From positions 1 through 64,000 of the forward strand of contig JBAQFX010000232.1 of assembly GCA_049287485.1 (NCBI GenBank): DNA of 64,000 bases, in the 5' to 3' direction. The stretch comes from FEB-25 sp049287485 (GTDB lineage Bacteria > Chloroflexota > Anaerolineae > Anaerolineales > UBA4823). A program made the position numbers and the translations under genes. This document shows, one piece after another, positions 8,276 to 16,700 of this stretch (its first letter is position 1; each line of letters begins with the position of its first letter). The notes beneath the pieces are model-generated. The model had not been told where the DNA came from. It saw nothing but the letters and a program-made list of their open reading frames with translations, and made no database searches.

Positions 8276-8971
8276 TTATTTCTCCCCTTTTCGAACATCC
8301 GGAAACTCATAGAATAATGGTTTTGAGGTCAGATAAATAGTTATTACATTTATGAAGTATTTTATATCTGATGAAAATGATCCCGTGAACCTGCGCCCGG
8401 AGGTCATCACGAGGATACTTTTATCAATTTTTATCCTTCCGGCTTTGCGCAGCTTCACGGTCAGCCAATAGTCCAGGGCTAAATTTACAGCTGGATCGAT
8501 TCCACCGATGCGTTGAATTGCTTCCCGACGTATGGCCATATTATTTCCGGGCAGAGCCTTGTTAAGGGAAAGCACACTTCGAGCAATGATGTTCAGAATG
8601 GGATTGAGGTCATAAAAGGTTAATTTTCCTCCCACCGCGATGACATCGCTCCCACTTAAAAAATGTCCTAAAATCTTGTTCAGCCAATCTGTAGGCACAC
8701 GGCAATCCGCATCGGTGAAGGCGATGATATCAGCCTGTGCAACTTCAATCCCTTTTCGGATAGTGTGCACATAGCCTTTTTTCAACTCTTCTTCCACCCT
8801 CACACCTTTATCTAAGGCAATCTGCGAAGTTAAATCCGTGGAATGATTATCAATGACAATAATTTCATATTGATTTTTATCAAGGTCCTGACAAAGGAGA
8901 GAATCAAGACAGCCTGCGATTAATTCTTGCTCGTTATACGCAGGTACAATGATCGAAATCATCTGGCCCAT
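8276..8971 (-). CDS. Glycosyltransferase family 2
   Basis: GT-A fold inverting glycosyltransferase. N-terminal ISIIVPAYNEQELIAGCLDSL, the nucleotide-binding strand YEIIVIDNHSTDLTS, and the DxD metal motif in IAFTDADCRVPTDW. At 231 residues it covers just the catalytic domain; the C-terminal region (about 195-220) is hydrophobic and may associate with the membrane. It is the first gene of a two-gene minus-strand unit with the PlsC-like acyltransferase, suggesting a shared membrane glycolipid. Donor and acceptor sugars cannot be predicted. Confidence 0.88.
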   Translation of the reverse strand: MGQMISIIVPAYNEQELIAGCLDSLLCQDLDKNQYEIIVIDNHSTDLTSQIALDKGVRVEEELKKGYVHTIRKGIEVAQADIIAFTDADCRVPTDWLNKILGHFLSGSDVIAVGGKLTFYDLNPILNIIARSVLSLNKALPGNNMAIRREAIQRIGGIDPAVNLALDYWLTVKLRKAGRIKIDKSILVMTSGRRFTGSFSSDIKYFINVITIYLTSKPLFYEFPDVRKGEK

Positions 8972-9101
8972 GTTTCCCCTCCGGTAATATAACCCTGGTG
9001 GTGCTCAATAGTTATTCCTGGCACAAAATGAACTGGTGATTTATCCGGAGTATAATTCTCCAATAATGACGCTCGTCAGGAAAATAGAAACGGAGGACAC
9101 A

Positions 9102-9968
9102 ATGGATATTCCCAACTTGGAACATGTTACCCTCCCAACCAATGGTATCCGTCTGCATGTAGTGCAGAGTGGTTCACGTTATGGTGAATTGGTGATTTTA
9201 TTACATGGTTTTCCTGAATTTTGGTACGGTTGGCGGCATCAGATTCAACCCCTGACCGGTGCTGGCTTGCGTGTTTGGGTGCCAGACCAGCGCGGTTATA
9301 ACCTGAGTGACAAACCTAAAGGTGTTGCTGCATACCGCCTTGATGAGCTCGCCAGGGATGTCCTTGGGTTAATCGATGCCGCAGGTGTGGAAAAATGTTA
9401 CCTCGCCGGGCATGATTGGGGTGCAGCTGTTGCCTGGTGGGTTGCCTTACGCTACCCGGAGCGGATACATAAGCTAGCCACCCTCAACGTCCCTCACCCG
9501 GCGGTAATGATGAAAACCTTGTTTAGCAGCTTCAACCAGCTCCGCCGAAGCTGGTATATGTTTTTCTTCCAGGTCCCATTTCTATCGGAAGGCATTTTGC
9601 GCAACAATGATTGGGAATGGATGGTGAAAATTCTGCTGGGTGGCAGCAAACCTGGCTCGTTTACCGAGCAGGATATCGAGCAGTATCGCCGTGCCTGGTG
9701 GCGCAAGGATGCAATCACCAGCATGCTCAACTGGTATCGTGCAGCCATCCAGATGCCCCCTGATATCAACGCTGACCTGCGCATCAGGGTGCCAACCCTG
9801 ATGCTCTGGGGTGCACAGGATATTGCCCTAAGTCGACAGATGGCCCAACCCAGCCTGGATCTGTGCGATGACGGTGAGCTCGTTTTCTTTGAAGACTCAA
9901 GCCACTGGGTGCAGCATGATGAAGCGGAAGCGGTGAATAAGCACCTGGTGGATTTCTTTTCCGCTTAA
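9102..9968 (+). CDS. Alpha/beta hydrolase, epoxide hydrolase or haloalkanoate dehalogenase-like
   Basis: Alpha/beta-hydrolase with an aspartate nucleophile: HGFPEFWYGWRHQI supplies the oxyanion-hole HGFPE motif, GHDWGAAVAWW the nucleophile Asp, WGAQDIALS the acid and DSSHWVQHDEA the catalytic His. These are the marks of soluble epoxide hydrolases and fluoroacetate dehalogenase-type enzymes. I use the ATG at 9102, which follows a GGAGGACACA ribosome site; the longer frame from 9036 adds 22 unlikely residues. The 288-residue length is normal. The next gene begins two bases after its stop. Which of the two reactions it catalyses is undecided. Confidence 0.9.
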   Translation: MDIPNLEHVTLPTNGIRLHVVQSGSRYGELVILLHGFPEFWYGWRHQIQPLTGAGLRVWVPDQRGYNLSDKPKGVAAYRLDELARDVLGLIDAAGVEKCYLAGHDWGAAVAWWVALRYPERIHKLATLNVPHPAVMMKTLFSSFNQLRRSWYMFFFQVPFLSEGILRNNDWEWMVKILLGGSKPGSFTEQDIEQYRRAWWRKDAITSMLNWYRAAIQMPPDINADLRIRVPTLMLWGAQDIALSRQMAQPSLDLCDDGELVFFEDSSHWVQHDEAEAVNKHLVDFFSA

Positions 9969-9970
9969 GC

Positions 9971-10462
9971 ATGAACAGCCCCACTCCTGAACCTGCTCCC
10001 ACCTACCTCCAGCTCCGCCAGCGCATTCTGGGCTTCAACCCTGATGAATTAGGGCTTAAACCCTCCCATCAGGCACCACATGTATGGGCTGTGCTGGTGG
10101 AAATGGGTTATGAAGTGGGAACTGCCACCCTGGTTTCACTGGCCGATGGCACCACCAGCCTGTATTACAGCACAGGAGGTGGCATGCTTGGCAGCGGTGA
10201 ACATGCATCACTTGCTAAAGCTTCCATGGCATTCGTCGCCCATGCTGAAAACCTTTTAGAGTATATGTCACCCACGGATGACTTTCCCTTACCCGCACCA
10301 GGGCAGGTCAATTTCATCCTGTTGACCTATTCCGGGACGTTTTCGCAGATCGCACCCGAAAAATCGCTCCAAAGCCGCAATCATCCACTTTCCCCGCTCT
10401 TTACCCATGCCCAGCAAACGCTGACCCAATTGCGTCTTCTGGCTGAAAAGAAGCCAAACTAG
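9971..10462 (+). CDS. Conserved-looking hypothetical protein
   Basis: A 163-residue soluble protein that I do not recognise. It starts with a proline-rich segment, has no signal peptide or membrane span, and contains a compact alpha/beta-looking core with WAVLVEMGYEVGTATLVSL, LYYSTGGGMLGSG and FILLTYSGTF. It lies two bases after the epoxide-hydrolase-like gene and two bases before the next gene, so it is part of a tight + strand operon. A structural role similar to a roadblock-like domain is conceivable from the alternating strands, but this is speculative. Confidence 0.7.
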   Translation: MNSPTPEPAPTYLQLRQRILGFNPDELGLKPSHQAPHVWAVLVEMGYEVGTATLVSLADGTTSLYYSTGGGMLGSGEHASLAKASMAFVAHAENLLEYMSPTDDFPLPAPGQVNFILLTYSGTFSQIAPEKSLQSRNHPLSPLFTHAQQTLTQLRLLAEKKPN

Positions 10463-10464
10463 CC

Positions 10465-11406
10465 ATGTCAACCGTAGAATTCGATGTGGTCACGGGTGCC
10501 TTTGGCTTTTCTGGGAAATACATCACCCGCAGGTTGCTGGACATGGGCCATACCGTCCGCACGTTGACCAATTCCTTCAGCCGTCCCCATCCATTTGGCA
10601 ATCAGGTGCAGACCTTCCCCTACCACTTTGATGACCCCGCAAAACTGACCGATACACTGCGCGGGGCAGCTGTGCTTTACAACACCTATTGGGTGCGCTT
10701 CGATTACAGCACTTTCTCCCAAGCAAAGACCATCGAGAACAGCGTCACCTTATTTACTGCTGCCAAAAGAGGTGGTGTGAAACGAGTCGTCCACATCAGC
10801 ATCACCAATCCCTCCGAAGCTTCCTCACTCCCCTATTTCAGCGGTAAAGCCCGCCTGGAGCGTGCTTTGATCGAGTCAGGTTTATCCTATGCTATCCTGC
10901 GTCCTGCGGTATTATTTGGCAAGGAAGACATCCTGATCAACAATATCGCCTGGACCCTGCGACATTTGCCTGTTTTCGGAGTTTTTGGCGATGGCAATTA
11001 CCGCCTCCAGCCCATCTATGTGGACGATCTGGCTAAATTGGCTGTCGAACAGGGTCAGGCAGGATCCAGCCAGGTCATCGACGCCATCGGGCCTGAGACG
11101 TTCACCTACCGCGAGCTGGTGCATAGCATCGGTAAAATGATCGGCAAAAACCGGCCTATCTTCTCCGTTCCGCCCATCCTCGGTTATTGGGCAGGTTGGC
11201 TCATCGGTCAGTTGGTGGGAGACGTTATGCTCACTCGTGATGAGATTGCCGGCCTGATGCAAGATCTTTTATGTACCAGCGCACCCCCTGTGGGCACAAC
11301 CTGCCTTACTGAGTGGGTGAAAGAATACGCCTCCTCGCTCGGCTTGCATTATGCCAGCGAGCTGAAACGACGCCTCCATCGGGACAGTTCTTATGAAAAC
11401 CTTTAA
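10465..11406 (+). CDS. NAD(P)-dependent epimerase/NmrA-like protein (NDUFA9-type)
   Basis: Atypical short-chain dehydrogenase of the extended type. The Rossmann segment is VVTGAFGFSGKYITRRLL (residues 8-25), with VKRVVHISITNPSEASSLPYFSGKARLE giving the active-site region (the usual YxxxK reads YFSGK) and SYAILRPAVLFG the substrate portion. Such proteins bind NAD(P)H and are often annotated as complex I NDUFA9-subunit-like; the reaction is not known. The gene begins two bases after the preceding stop. The 313-residue length is typical. Confidence 0.87.
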   Translation: MSTVEFDVVTGAFGFSGKYITRRLLDMGHTVRTLTNSFSRPHPFGNQVQTFPYHFDDPAKLTDTLRGAAVLYNTYWVRFDYSTFSQAKTIENSVTLFTAAKRGGVKRVVHISITNPSEASSLPYFSGKARLERALIESGLSYAILRPAVLFGKEDILINNIAWTLRHLPVFGVFGDGNYRLQPIYVDDLAKLAVEQGQAGSSQVIDAIGPETFTYRELVHSIGKMIGKNRPIFSVPPILGYWAGWLIGQLVGDVMLTRDEIAGLMQDLLCTSAPPVGTTCLTEWVKEYASSLGLHYASELKRRLHRDSSYENL

Positions 11407-11487
11407 CCCGGCAAGTTGAACCTGGGTGTAAAATCGCTCACATCGCATATGGAGTCACAAAAGGCTGAATTAACCGGAACAGATCCT

Positions 11488-12027
11488 ATGAATATTGAAA
11501 TCAGTCCCGCCAACGTGGCAGAGCGCCCCATCCTGCGCCACCTGATGGAATTGTACTTGTACGATTTCAGCGAGTTCGATGATGCTGACCCGGGGCCTTC
11601 AGGCTTATACGAGTACCCCTATCTCGACCACTATTGGGTCGAGCCGGAACGCTCACCTTTCCTTGTGCGCCTGGATGGCAACCTGGCTGGTTTTGTGCTG
11701 GTGGCACGCTACAATTACCTGACCGGTTTCAAGGATAATTGGGTCATAGCAGAGTTCTTCATCATGCGTAAATACCGCCACCAGGGCGTGGGCGAGCATG
11801 TTACCTGTACCATCTTTGACCAATTCCCCGGTGACTGGCAGGTGGGCCAGATCAACGAAAACACCCCGGCGACCCTGTTCTGGCGCAAAGTGATCTCCCG
11901 CTATACACATGGCCAGTTCCAGGAGCATATGCTGAATAATGATCACTGGCATGGTACCGTCCAGGCATTCGTTTCTTCGCCTTCAACAGCTTCTCCACCG
12001 TCTGGAGAACAGGCTGCAGAACCCTGA
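11488..12027 (+). CDS. GNAT family N-acetyltransferase
   Basis: Acetyl-CoA-dependent acyltransferase of 179 residues. The core reads FVLVARYNY, WVIAEFFIMRKYRHQGVGEHV (motif A with the pyrophosphate-binding RHQGVG) and the C-terminal INENTPATLFWRKVI. The N-terminal MNIEISPANVAERPILRHLMELYLYDFSEF is typical of a subgroup seen in several bacteria. I use the ATG at 11488; an in-frame ATG at 11449 and the frame opening at 11416 have no better ribosome site. The tail after about residue 160 is Ser/Pro-rich. Substrate unknown. Confidence 0.85.
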   Translation: MNIEISPANVAERPILRHLMELYLYDFSEFDDADPGPSGLYEYPYLDHYWVEPERSPFLVRLDGNLAGFVLVARYNYLTGFKDNWVIAEFFIMRKYRHQGVGEHVTCTIFDQFPGDWQVGQINENTPATLFWRKVISRYTHGQFQEHMLNNDHWHGTVQAFVSSPSTASPPSGEQAAEP

Positions 12028-12068
12028 TTCAGCCATGATCATCCCTTTCTGTGGGAGCAAGAGCTAGC

Positions 12069-12821
12069 ATGACCCGTAAACCATTGATCGGCCTCACCAC
12101 CACCCGCATGCCCAACCCGGCGGGGCGTCCCGCGTTTGGCCTCAACGAGCCCTATGTACAATCCGTGATCAACGCCGGTGGCATCCCCGTGCTCATTCCC
12201 ATGGACCTATCCAATGATGACCTGGACGTCCTGCTCGACGGTTTGGACGGGATCCTTTTCACCGGTGGCTACGACATCGACCCACACCTGTATGGAAGCA
12301 AGCCCCAGCCCAAAGATGAGGGCGTCGATATCGGCCGCGATCGCCTGGAGATACATCTGACCAGCAGGCTGATCCTGAGCTCCAAACCCTTCCTGGGTAT
12401 TTGCCGTGGCTGCCAGCTGATCAACGTCGCTATGGGCGGCAGCCTGTACCAGCACCTGCCCGAGCAGCTGCCAGGCGCAATCCAGCATGATAACCATGAT
12501 CAGCCCAGGGATTACCTAGCGCATTCCGTGACCATTGAGCCAGGCAGCACCCTGGCTAAGGTCCTCGCCAGCGAGCAGACCTTGGTCAACAGCCTGCATC
12601 ACCAGGGTGTGCGGCGGCTTGCCTCAGGGCTCCAGACAACCGCTATATCCCCCGACGGTCTGGTGGAAGCATTCGAACTGCCCGGGCATCCATTCGCCCT
12701 GGCGGTACAATGGCACCCGGAGGAGCTGCAGGAGCATGAGGTCATGCGCAAGTTATTCCTGGCCTTTATTCAGGCATGCCAGCAGCCTGAACCGGTACAC
12801 ATAAAACAGGATAGCCTATGA
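12069..12821 (+). CDS. Gamma-glutamyl-gamma-aminobutyrate hydrolase family protein (peptidase C26)
   Basis: Class I glutamine-amidotransferase-like hydrolase, PuuD-type. It has FTGGYDIDPHLYG, the nucleophile elbow LGICRGCQLINVAMGG with the catalytic Cys, the downstream VNSLHHQGVR and the His-Glu pair in QWHPEE. The 250 residues match the family. The ATG at 12069 is preferred over the GTG at 12051, since the GGGAG sequence at 12053-12057 would then serve as ribosome site. Its stop overlaps the next start (ATGA). It cleaves a gamma-glutamyl bond; the physiological substrate is uncertain because no putrescine genes are adjacent. Confidence 0.93.
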   Translation: MTRKPLIGLTTTRMPNPAGRPAFGLNEPYVQSVINAGGIPVLIPMDLSNDDLDVLLDGLDGILFTGGYDIDPHLYGSKPQPKDEGVDIGRDRLEIHLTSRLILSSKPFLGICRGCQLINVAMGGSLYQHLPEQLPGAIQHDNHDQPRDYLAHSVTIEPGSTLAKVLASEQTLVNSLHHQGVRRLASGLQTTAISPDGLVEAFELPGHPFALAVQWHPEELQEHEVMRKLFLAFIQACQQPEPVHIKQDSL

Positions 12822-13282
12822 CGCAGAAGCACCACTTTCGTACCGTGATCGAGGATGCGGGAGGCGGAGGGGCTTACGTCACCATCCCCTTCGACGTCGA
12901 GCGGATATTTGGTAAGAAGCGCCCCAAGGTCAGGGCAACTATCGATGGGGAGACATATCGAGGCACCCTGGTGCGTATGGGTAGCCCGTACTACATGCTG
13001 ATCGTGCTCAAGGAAATCCGCCAGAAGATTGGCAAAAGCTTCGGCGATGAAGTCAGCATCGAGCTGGAGCAGGACCATGAGCCACGCCAGGTTGAGCTGC
13101 CCGCCGATCTGCAACAGGCTTTGCAGGCTATCCCCGCCGCACAAGCGGTTTTCGATCGCCTTTCTTACACGCACCAGAGAGAATATGTGCGCTGGATCAC
13201 GGAAGCCAAACGTGAGCAGACCCGCCTGAGGCGTATCCAACAAACCATTGAAATGCTCATCCGGGGCAAACGTGGACACTAG
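12818..13282 (+). CDS. DUF1905 / YdeI-OmpD-associated domain protein
   Basis: A 154-residue protein with two recognisable parts. The N-terminal beta-rich DUF1905 domain (about 1-90) has GGGAYVTIPFDVERIFG, RPKVRATIDGETYRGTLVRMG and FGDEVSIELEQD; the C-terminal helical segment (about 95-150) has LPADLQQALQAIPAAQAVFD and LSYTHQREYVRWITEAKRE, as in YdeI/OmpD-associated proteins. Function is unknown; members are cytoplasmic. It overlaps the C26 hydrolase by four bases and its end overlaps the proposed GTG start of murI, so all three are in one transcript. Confidence 0.88.
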   Translation: MTQKHHFRTVIEDAGGGGAYVTIPFDVERIFGKKRPKVRATIDGETYRGTLVRMGSPYYMLIVLKEIRQKIGKSFGDEVSIELEQDHEPRQVELPADLQQALQAIPAAQAVFDRLSYTHQREYVRWITEAKREQTRLRRIQQTIEMLIRGKRGH

Positions 13283-14165
13283 GCAATTGCGACCCATCGG
13301 CATTTTTGATTCAGGCATCGGCGGGCTGAGCGTGCTGCGGGCTGTCCGCCAGCTGCTAGCGGATGAACCACTGCTCTACCTGGCTGACCAGGCTCACGTG
13401 CCGTATGGCCCACGAAGTTTGGAGGAAGTGCGCCGCTTCTCGGAGGAGATCACGCGTTACCTGCTTGACCAGGGCGCCAGGCTGATCGTGGTGGCCTGTA
13501 ACACGGCTTCGGCGGCGGCACTCAAATACCTGCGCACCACCTTCCCCGCGGTGTCCTTCGTAGGCATGGAACCGGCGGTCAAGCCCGCCGCCGAACACAC
13601 CCGTAGTGGTGTGGTGGGTGTGCTGGCTACTCCCGCCACCTTCCAGGGCGCCCTGTATGCCTCCGTGGTGGAACGCTTTGGACGTGGCGTGAAGCTGCTG
13701 CAGCACACCTGTCCCGGCCTGGTGACCCAGATCGAGAAAGGCGAGCTTGAATCAGCCGAGACGCGGCGCATCCTGGAAGAAGCCCTGCAACCCATGCTGG
13801 CACAGGGTATCGACACGGTGGTGTTGGGCTGCACGCACTACCCGTTCGTCATCCCGCTCATCCAGCAGATCAGCGGGCCTGCTGTGCGGGTCATCGACCC
13901 GGCCCCAGCCGTGGCTCGACAGGTGCAACGCTTGCTGGTGGCCAGCCATTTCCTCGAGCCGGACGACCCCATGCGGGATGTCATTTTGCCCTGGCCACAA
14001 CCTCTCCTGCAGATCATCACCACGGGTGACCCGGCCCAGCTTGAGCGCATGCTACCCGACTTGCTCGGAGAAAAGGCGCCGGTGAGCTCACTCATCTGGA
14101 AGGCCGGCAGACTGATCTCACCAGGCGGCAACCCGGGGAGTTCTTTGCCATATAAATCCCATTGA
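13272..14165 (+). CDS. murI: Glutamate racemase
   Basis: Interconverts L- and D-glutamate for peptidoglycan. The N-terminal RPIGIFDSGIGGLSVLRA holds the conserved Asp and Ser; VVACNTASAAAL holds the first catalytic Cys and VLGCTHYPFV the second Cys and His. PYGPRS and GMEPAVKPA are further family motifs. I favour the GTG at 13272, which sits five bases after GGGG and overlaps the preceding stop; an in-frame ATG at 13248 has no ribosome site. At 297 residues the C-terminal tail (after about 270) is longer than usual. It is the last gene before a long gene-poor stretch. Confidence 0.94.
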   Translation: MDTRQLRPIGIFDSGIGGLSVLRAVRQLLADEPLLYLADQAHVPYGPRSLEEVRRFSEEITRYLLDQGARLIVVACNTASAAALKYLRTTFPAVSFVGMEPAVKPAAEHTRSGVVGVLATPATFQGALYASVVERFGRGVKLLQHTCPGLVTQIEKGELESAETRRILEEALQPMLAQGIDTVVLGCTHYPFVIPLIQQISGPAVRVIDPAPAVARQVQRLLVASHFLEPDDPMRDVILPWPQPLLQIITTGDPAQLERMLPDLLGEKAPVSSLIWKAGRLISPGGNPGSSLPYKSH

Positions 14166-14704
14166 GCCATTTCCGCCATCCGGGGTTGTGAGATTGAACT
14201 CAAGGGTTTTATCTTGCTGCCGCTGGTGTCCAGGATTATTCCTTAAATTTTTATCCATTCTTCTTGGTTGGTAGCTAATTAATGGCAGAGATGGCCTCAA
14301 AAGGCTGAATGGATTGCGGCAGTAAAAGATATAAGGGGGTCGCAGAGGCAGAAATCCGAATGTCTGAGGACTAAACGGTGACATTTGTTTCGCGAAAAAA
14401 AACGAATCGAAACAAATACGACCGAAGAAGAGGTTGGAAAGGACTAATGGAACGCAAAATGGTGAATAAAATATGATCGTGTTATAAAGATCAGTCATGA
14501 TGAGTACCTATCGGGGAAGTTATTCGTGCTTGGTGCTTGGCATTTGGCATTTGTCTATCGACGGTAGTGAGTAATTACTCATTTTACCGGTAAAGACCAA
14601 CCGGTATACAAATGCCTTTATTTTAAAAACCATATTTATTACAGGCATTCTATAATCGCTCGTAAAAAACACTCGCGATACTGCGTCGCATATCGCTCCT
14701 TGAT

Positions 14705-14781
14705 GTAATTACTCACGCCCCCACCCCTTTCTCCCCTCCCCCATTTACAAAACCATAAATGGGTGAGGGGAAATCTTTCGA
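14705..14781. repeat. Dispersed intergenic repeat copy 2 with C-rich hairpin
   Basis: Begins GTAATTACTCACGC, continues in a C-rich tract, and has an inverted repeat CCCCTCCCCCATTTA (14733-14747) with TAAATGGGTGAGGGG (14756-14770), 14 of 15 positions pairing. It ends GGGGAAATCTTTCGA. The same left end, C-rich stem and GGGGAAA...TCGA right end occur at 52749-52845, and the right end alone at 46604-46627. Confidence 0.65.
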
Positions 14782-15092
14782 AAAACAGGCGTTCTTGGGG
14801 AGTGTAACCAGTAGGGAAGCCATTTTTTCGATCAATTTCGAACTGATTAGAGCAGGAACGCTGAAAATTCCGGTCAAAGGTGAGTAGTTATATTCTAATT
14901 ATAGCACAAATGTTCTAATCCACAAGAGTTTTACAGGAAAGTCGCAAACTTTTAAGATTTCTCATAAATGCCCAGCCAGGAAGAAAGTTAAGTTCCTAGT
15001 TCAGCGAAAGTGATGGTTTGCCGGTGGAGATCGCCACCAACCCATAAAGACATCATCCATTAAATTCACTCTCTTCATGGTTAGCACGAAAG

Positions 15093-15098
15093 TATAAT
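15093..15098 (+). promoter_or_regulatory. Possible -10 box upstream of the 180-residue hypothetical gene
   Basis: TATAAT lies 32 bases before the ATG at 15131, with a GGGAGG ribosome site in between. A matching -35 box is not evident. Confidence 0.35.
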
Positions 15099-15130
15099 AG
15101 GGAAATAACATTCAAAGGGAGGAATCATTC

Positions 15131-15673
15131 ATGGCAAATACTATCAAGATCAACCGTGCCCCAGTGCTCACTTTGTGGGGTGTTATCGTGGCCGAAAGGC
15201 TTGGGTATGACCATGATGAAGCCCTGACGTTGGGAAAAGCGGTGGCGGGGTTGAACGCCCAATCCAAAGGCCAGCGCCTGGGCATTTATTCTCCGGCAGA
15301 AAAAGAGCTGGATAAGAAACGCGGCGAGAAAGCTAAAGAGCGCCAGGCAGGAGAGACACTCCTGGTCGAAGTGGTTGGCAGGTCAGTCCCGGTGGTACAA
15401 ACGGAACACGGGCTGCGAGCAACGGCAAAGGGTGAAGAAATCGATCCAAAAAGCGTCGAGCGTTACCTGGAGAAGAAGTTTGGCGTATCGCTGGCCGAGA
15501 CGCAGGCGGCGCTCGAAGCCCTGGCGCAGGCTTATACGCCCCAAGACCTGGAGCGTGCTGCTTATAGGCTTTACGAGCGCTTCCGCCCTGAGATCCCCGA
15601 TGGGGTGCGCGGCTGGGGGGCGGCAGGTGAGCTCAACCTGGAGCGCATCCACAATCTGGCGAAAAAAGGATAA
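15131..15673 (+). CDS. Hypothetical protein, 180 residues
   Basis: Soluble protein preceded by a strong AAAGGGAGGAATC ribosome site. The N-terminal part reads INRAPVLTLWGVIVAERLG, then DEALTLGKAVAGLNAQSKG, a charged linker rich in K, E and R, and a C-terminal helical part with PQDLERAAYRLYERFRPEIP followed by GVRGWGAAGELNLERI. I have seen similar hypothetical proteins in several phyla but cannot attach a function. It has no signal peptide or membrane span. It stands alone, about 340 bp before the cassette-like array, and does not itself end in an attC-like site. Confidence 0.75.
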   Translation: MANTIKINRAPVLTLWGVIVAERLGYDHDEALTLGKAVAGLNAQSKGQRLGIYSPAEKELDKKRGEKAKERQAGETLLVEVVGRSVPVVQTEHGLRATAKGEEIDPKSVERYLEKKFGVSLAETQAALEALAQAYTPQDLERAAYRLYERFRPEIPDGVRGWGAAGELNLERIHNLAKKG

Positions 15674-16014
15674 GAAGCAAGGCCTAGTTTTGAGTTGATG
15701 CGGCGACTTTTTTCTTGACAGCCAAATGGGTGAGAAATTATTCGATCTCTAGGTCTCTCATTTCATTCGGGTGGCGTTTGTTTTGGAACGGGATGTATTG
15801 TTTGATCCAATATAGATACGATTTCTCAGTCCGGTATACGTAATTCTTTAACCGCAGCTGATCGCGGACCTAATCAAGGAGTCTTTTTTTGGTGGATGAA
15901 TGCCAGCCTCGATGTATAATATTTATTAGGCCTGTATATAGATATATATACCGCAAGGTGGCGTGTTATACATTCGTTGAACTAAGCGCTGCATATCAGA
16001 AAAAGAGAAAGACC
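15674..16014. other. AT-rich intergenic stretch before the cassette array
   Basis: About 340 bp. A TATAAT at 15915-15920 is a plausible -10 for the lipoprotein gene that follows, without a matching -35. No attC-like site, integrase or attI-like feature was recognised here, so the left border of the array is undefined. Confidence 0.45.
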
Positions 16015-16521
16015 ATGTTGAAAAAAACATCGCTTTTACTGATAACAATTTTCTTATTAGCGTTTCCAGGTTGCCAGTCTACCAAAAATGAAAATTTTTC
16101 TATTTATCTTCTTGCTCAAGATATTCCCGCTACGAAATTATCGCAAGGCGACATCGACCAGTTAATCCTTAAAAGCGAACCTATCATATCCAGCGATGAC
16201 ATTATTTCCTATGACGCAACCAATCACGTCATGGAACTCACTCAAGCAGCATACACCCGCGTTCAACAAATGCCAGTCAAAGTGGACGGTATTCCCTTTG
16301 TGGTTTGTGTTGGTAACGAACGCATTTATATTGGTGCTTTATGGACATCAATTTCATCTCTCAGTTACGATGGTGTTGTGATCATACAGCCGGTTGAGGC
16401 AAAACCGACAACTGTTCAAATTGCCTTGGGATATCCCGTATCAGACTTTTTTAAAGGTAGCGACCCAAGAGCAGATTCTAGGATCATCAAAGCCTTAGAA
16501 CAAGATAAAAAGTTAAAATAG
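16015..16521 (+). CDS. Small putative lipoprotein (cassette 1)
   Basis: 168 residues beginning MLKKTSLLLITIFLLAFPGC, a signal peptide ending in a plausible though imperfect lipobox, so the mature protein is probably tethered by Cys20. The frame opens earlier (15889) but the ATG at 16015 gives a clean signal peptide. No domain was recognised in the mature part. It ends 24 bases before the first attC-like site, the arrangement expected of an integron cassette, and its AT-rich codon use differs from the core genes before 14165. Confidence 0.75.
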   Translation: MLKKTSLLLITIFLLAFPGCQSTKNENFSIYLLAQDIPATKLSQGDIDQLILKSEPIISSDDIISYDATNHVMELTQAAYTRVQQMPVKVDGIPFVVCVGNERIYIGALWTSISSLSYDGVVIIQPVEAKPTTVQIALGYPVSDFFKGSDPRADSRIIKALEQDKKLK

Positions 16522-16545
16522 AATGGCTTTGTTGCACCGAAGCAA

Positions 16546-16671
16546 GCCACCCACAACGTACACCAGACGGGGCTAACGCCCCGCAGGTATTGTGCGCGAT
16601 TTGGAAGAAATGGCGCGATAATATCGAGTAGGTTTGCCAATCCACCCCGCCGGTGACGCAAACCGTTGGAC
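16546..16671 (+). other. attC-like site A
   Basis: R' is GTTGGAC at 16665-16671, an exact fit to GTTRRRY, five bases after L' GTGACGC (16653-16659). The left half is degenerate: L'' ACGTACAC (16556-16563), with R'' in the aligned position reading GCCACCC rather than RYYYAAC. A GGGGC-TAAC-GCCCC inverted repeat lies in its interior. It is the least conserved of the four sites. Confidence 0.55.
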
Positions 16672-16700
16672 GGCTGGAGCATTTATGATTGATGTGAAAT

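Larger units (their letters stand above)
14166..15130. other. Gene-poor stretch with dispersed repeat copies
   Basis: About 965 bp with no convincing gene; the frames present have no ribosome sites and no family resemblance. It contains a perfect 14-bp palindrome TGAGTAATTACTCA at 14568-14581, a longer repeat copy at 14705-14781, and a run of TTGG/CATTTGG near 14530-14552 of the kind seen in non-coding repeats. Base composition is AT-richer than the flanking murI gene. Confidence 0.6.

Noticed and set aside
14118..14498. 126-codon minus-strand frame overlapping the end of murI
   Set aside because: Overlaps a real gene, no ribosome site, composition unlike neighbours and no recognisable motif.
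16571..16577. GGCTAAC inside site A as its R''
   Set aside because: The bases that follow do not give an L'' arm that pairs with GTGACGC; the weaker alignment at 16546-16563 fits the common spacing better.
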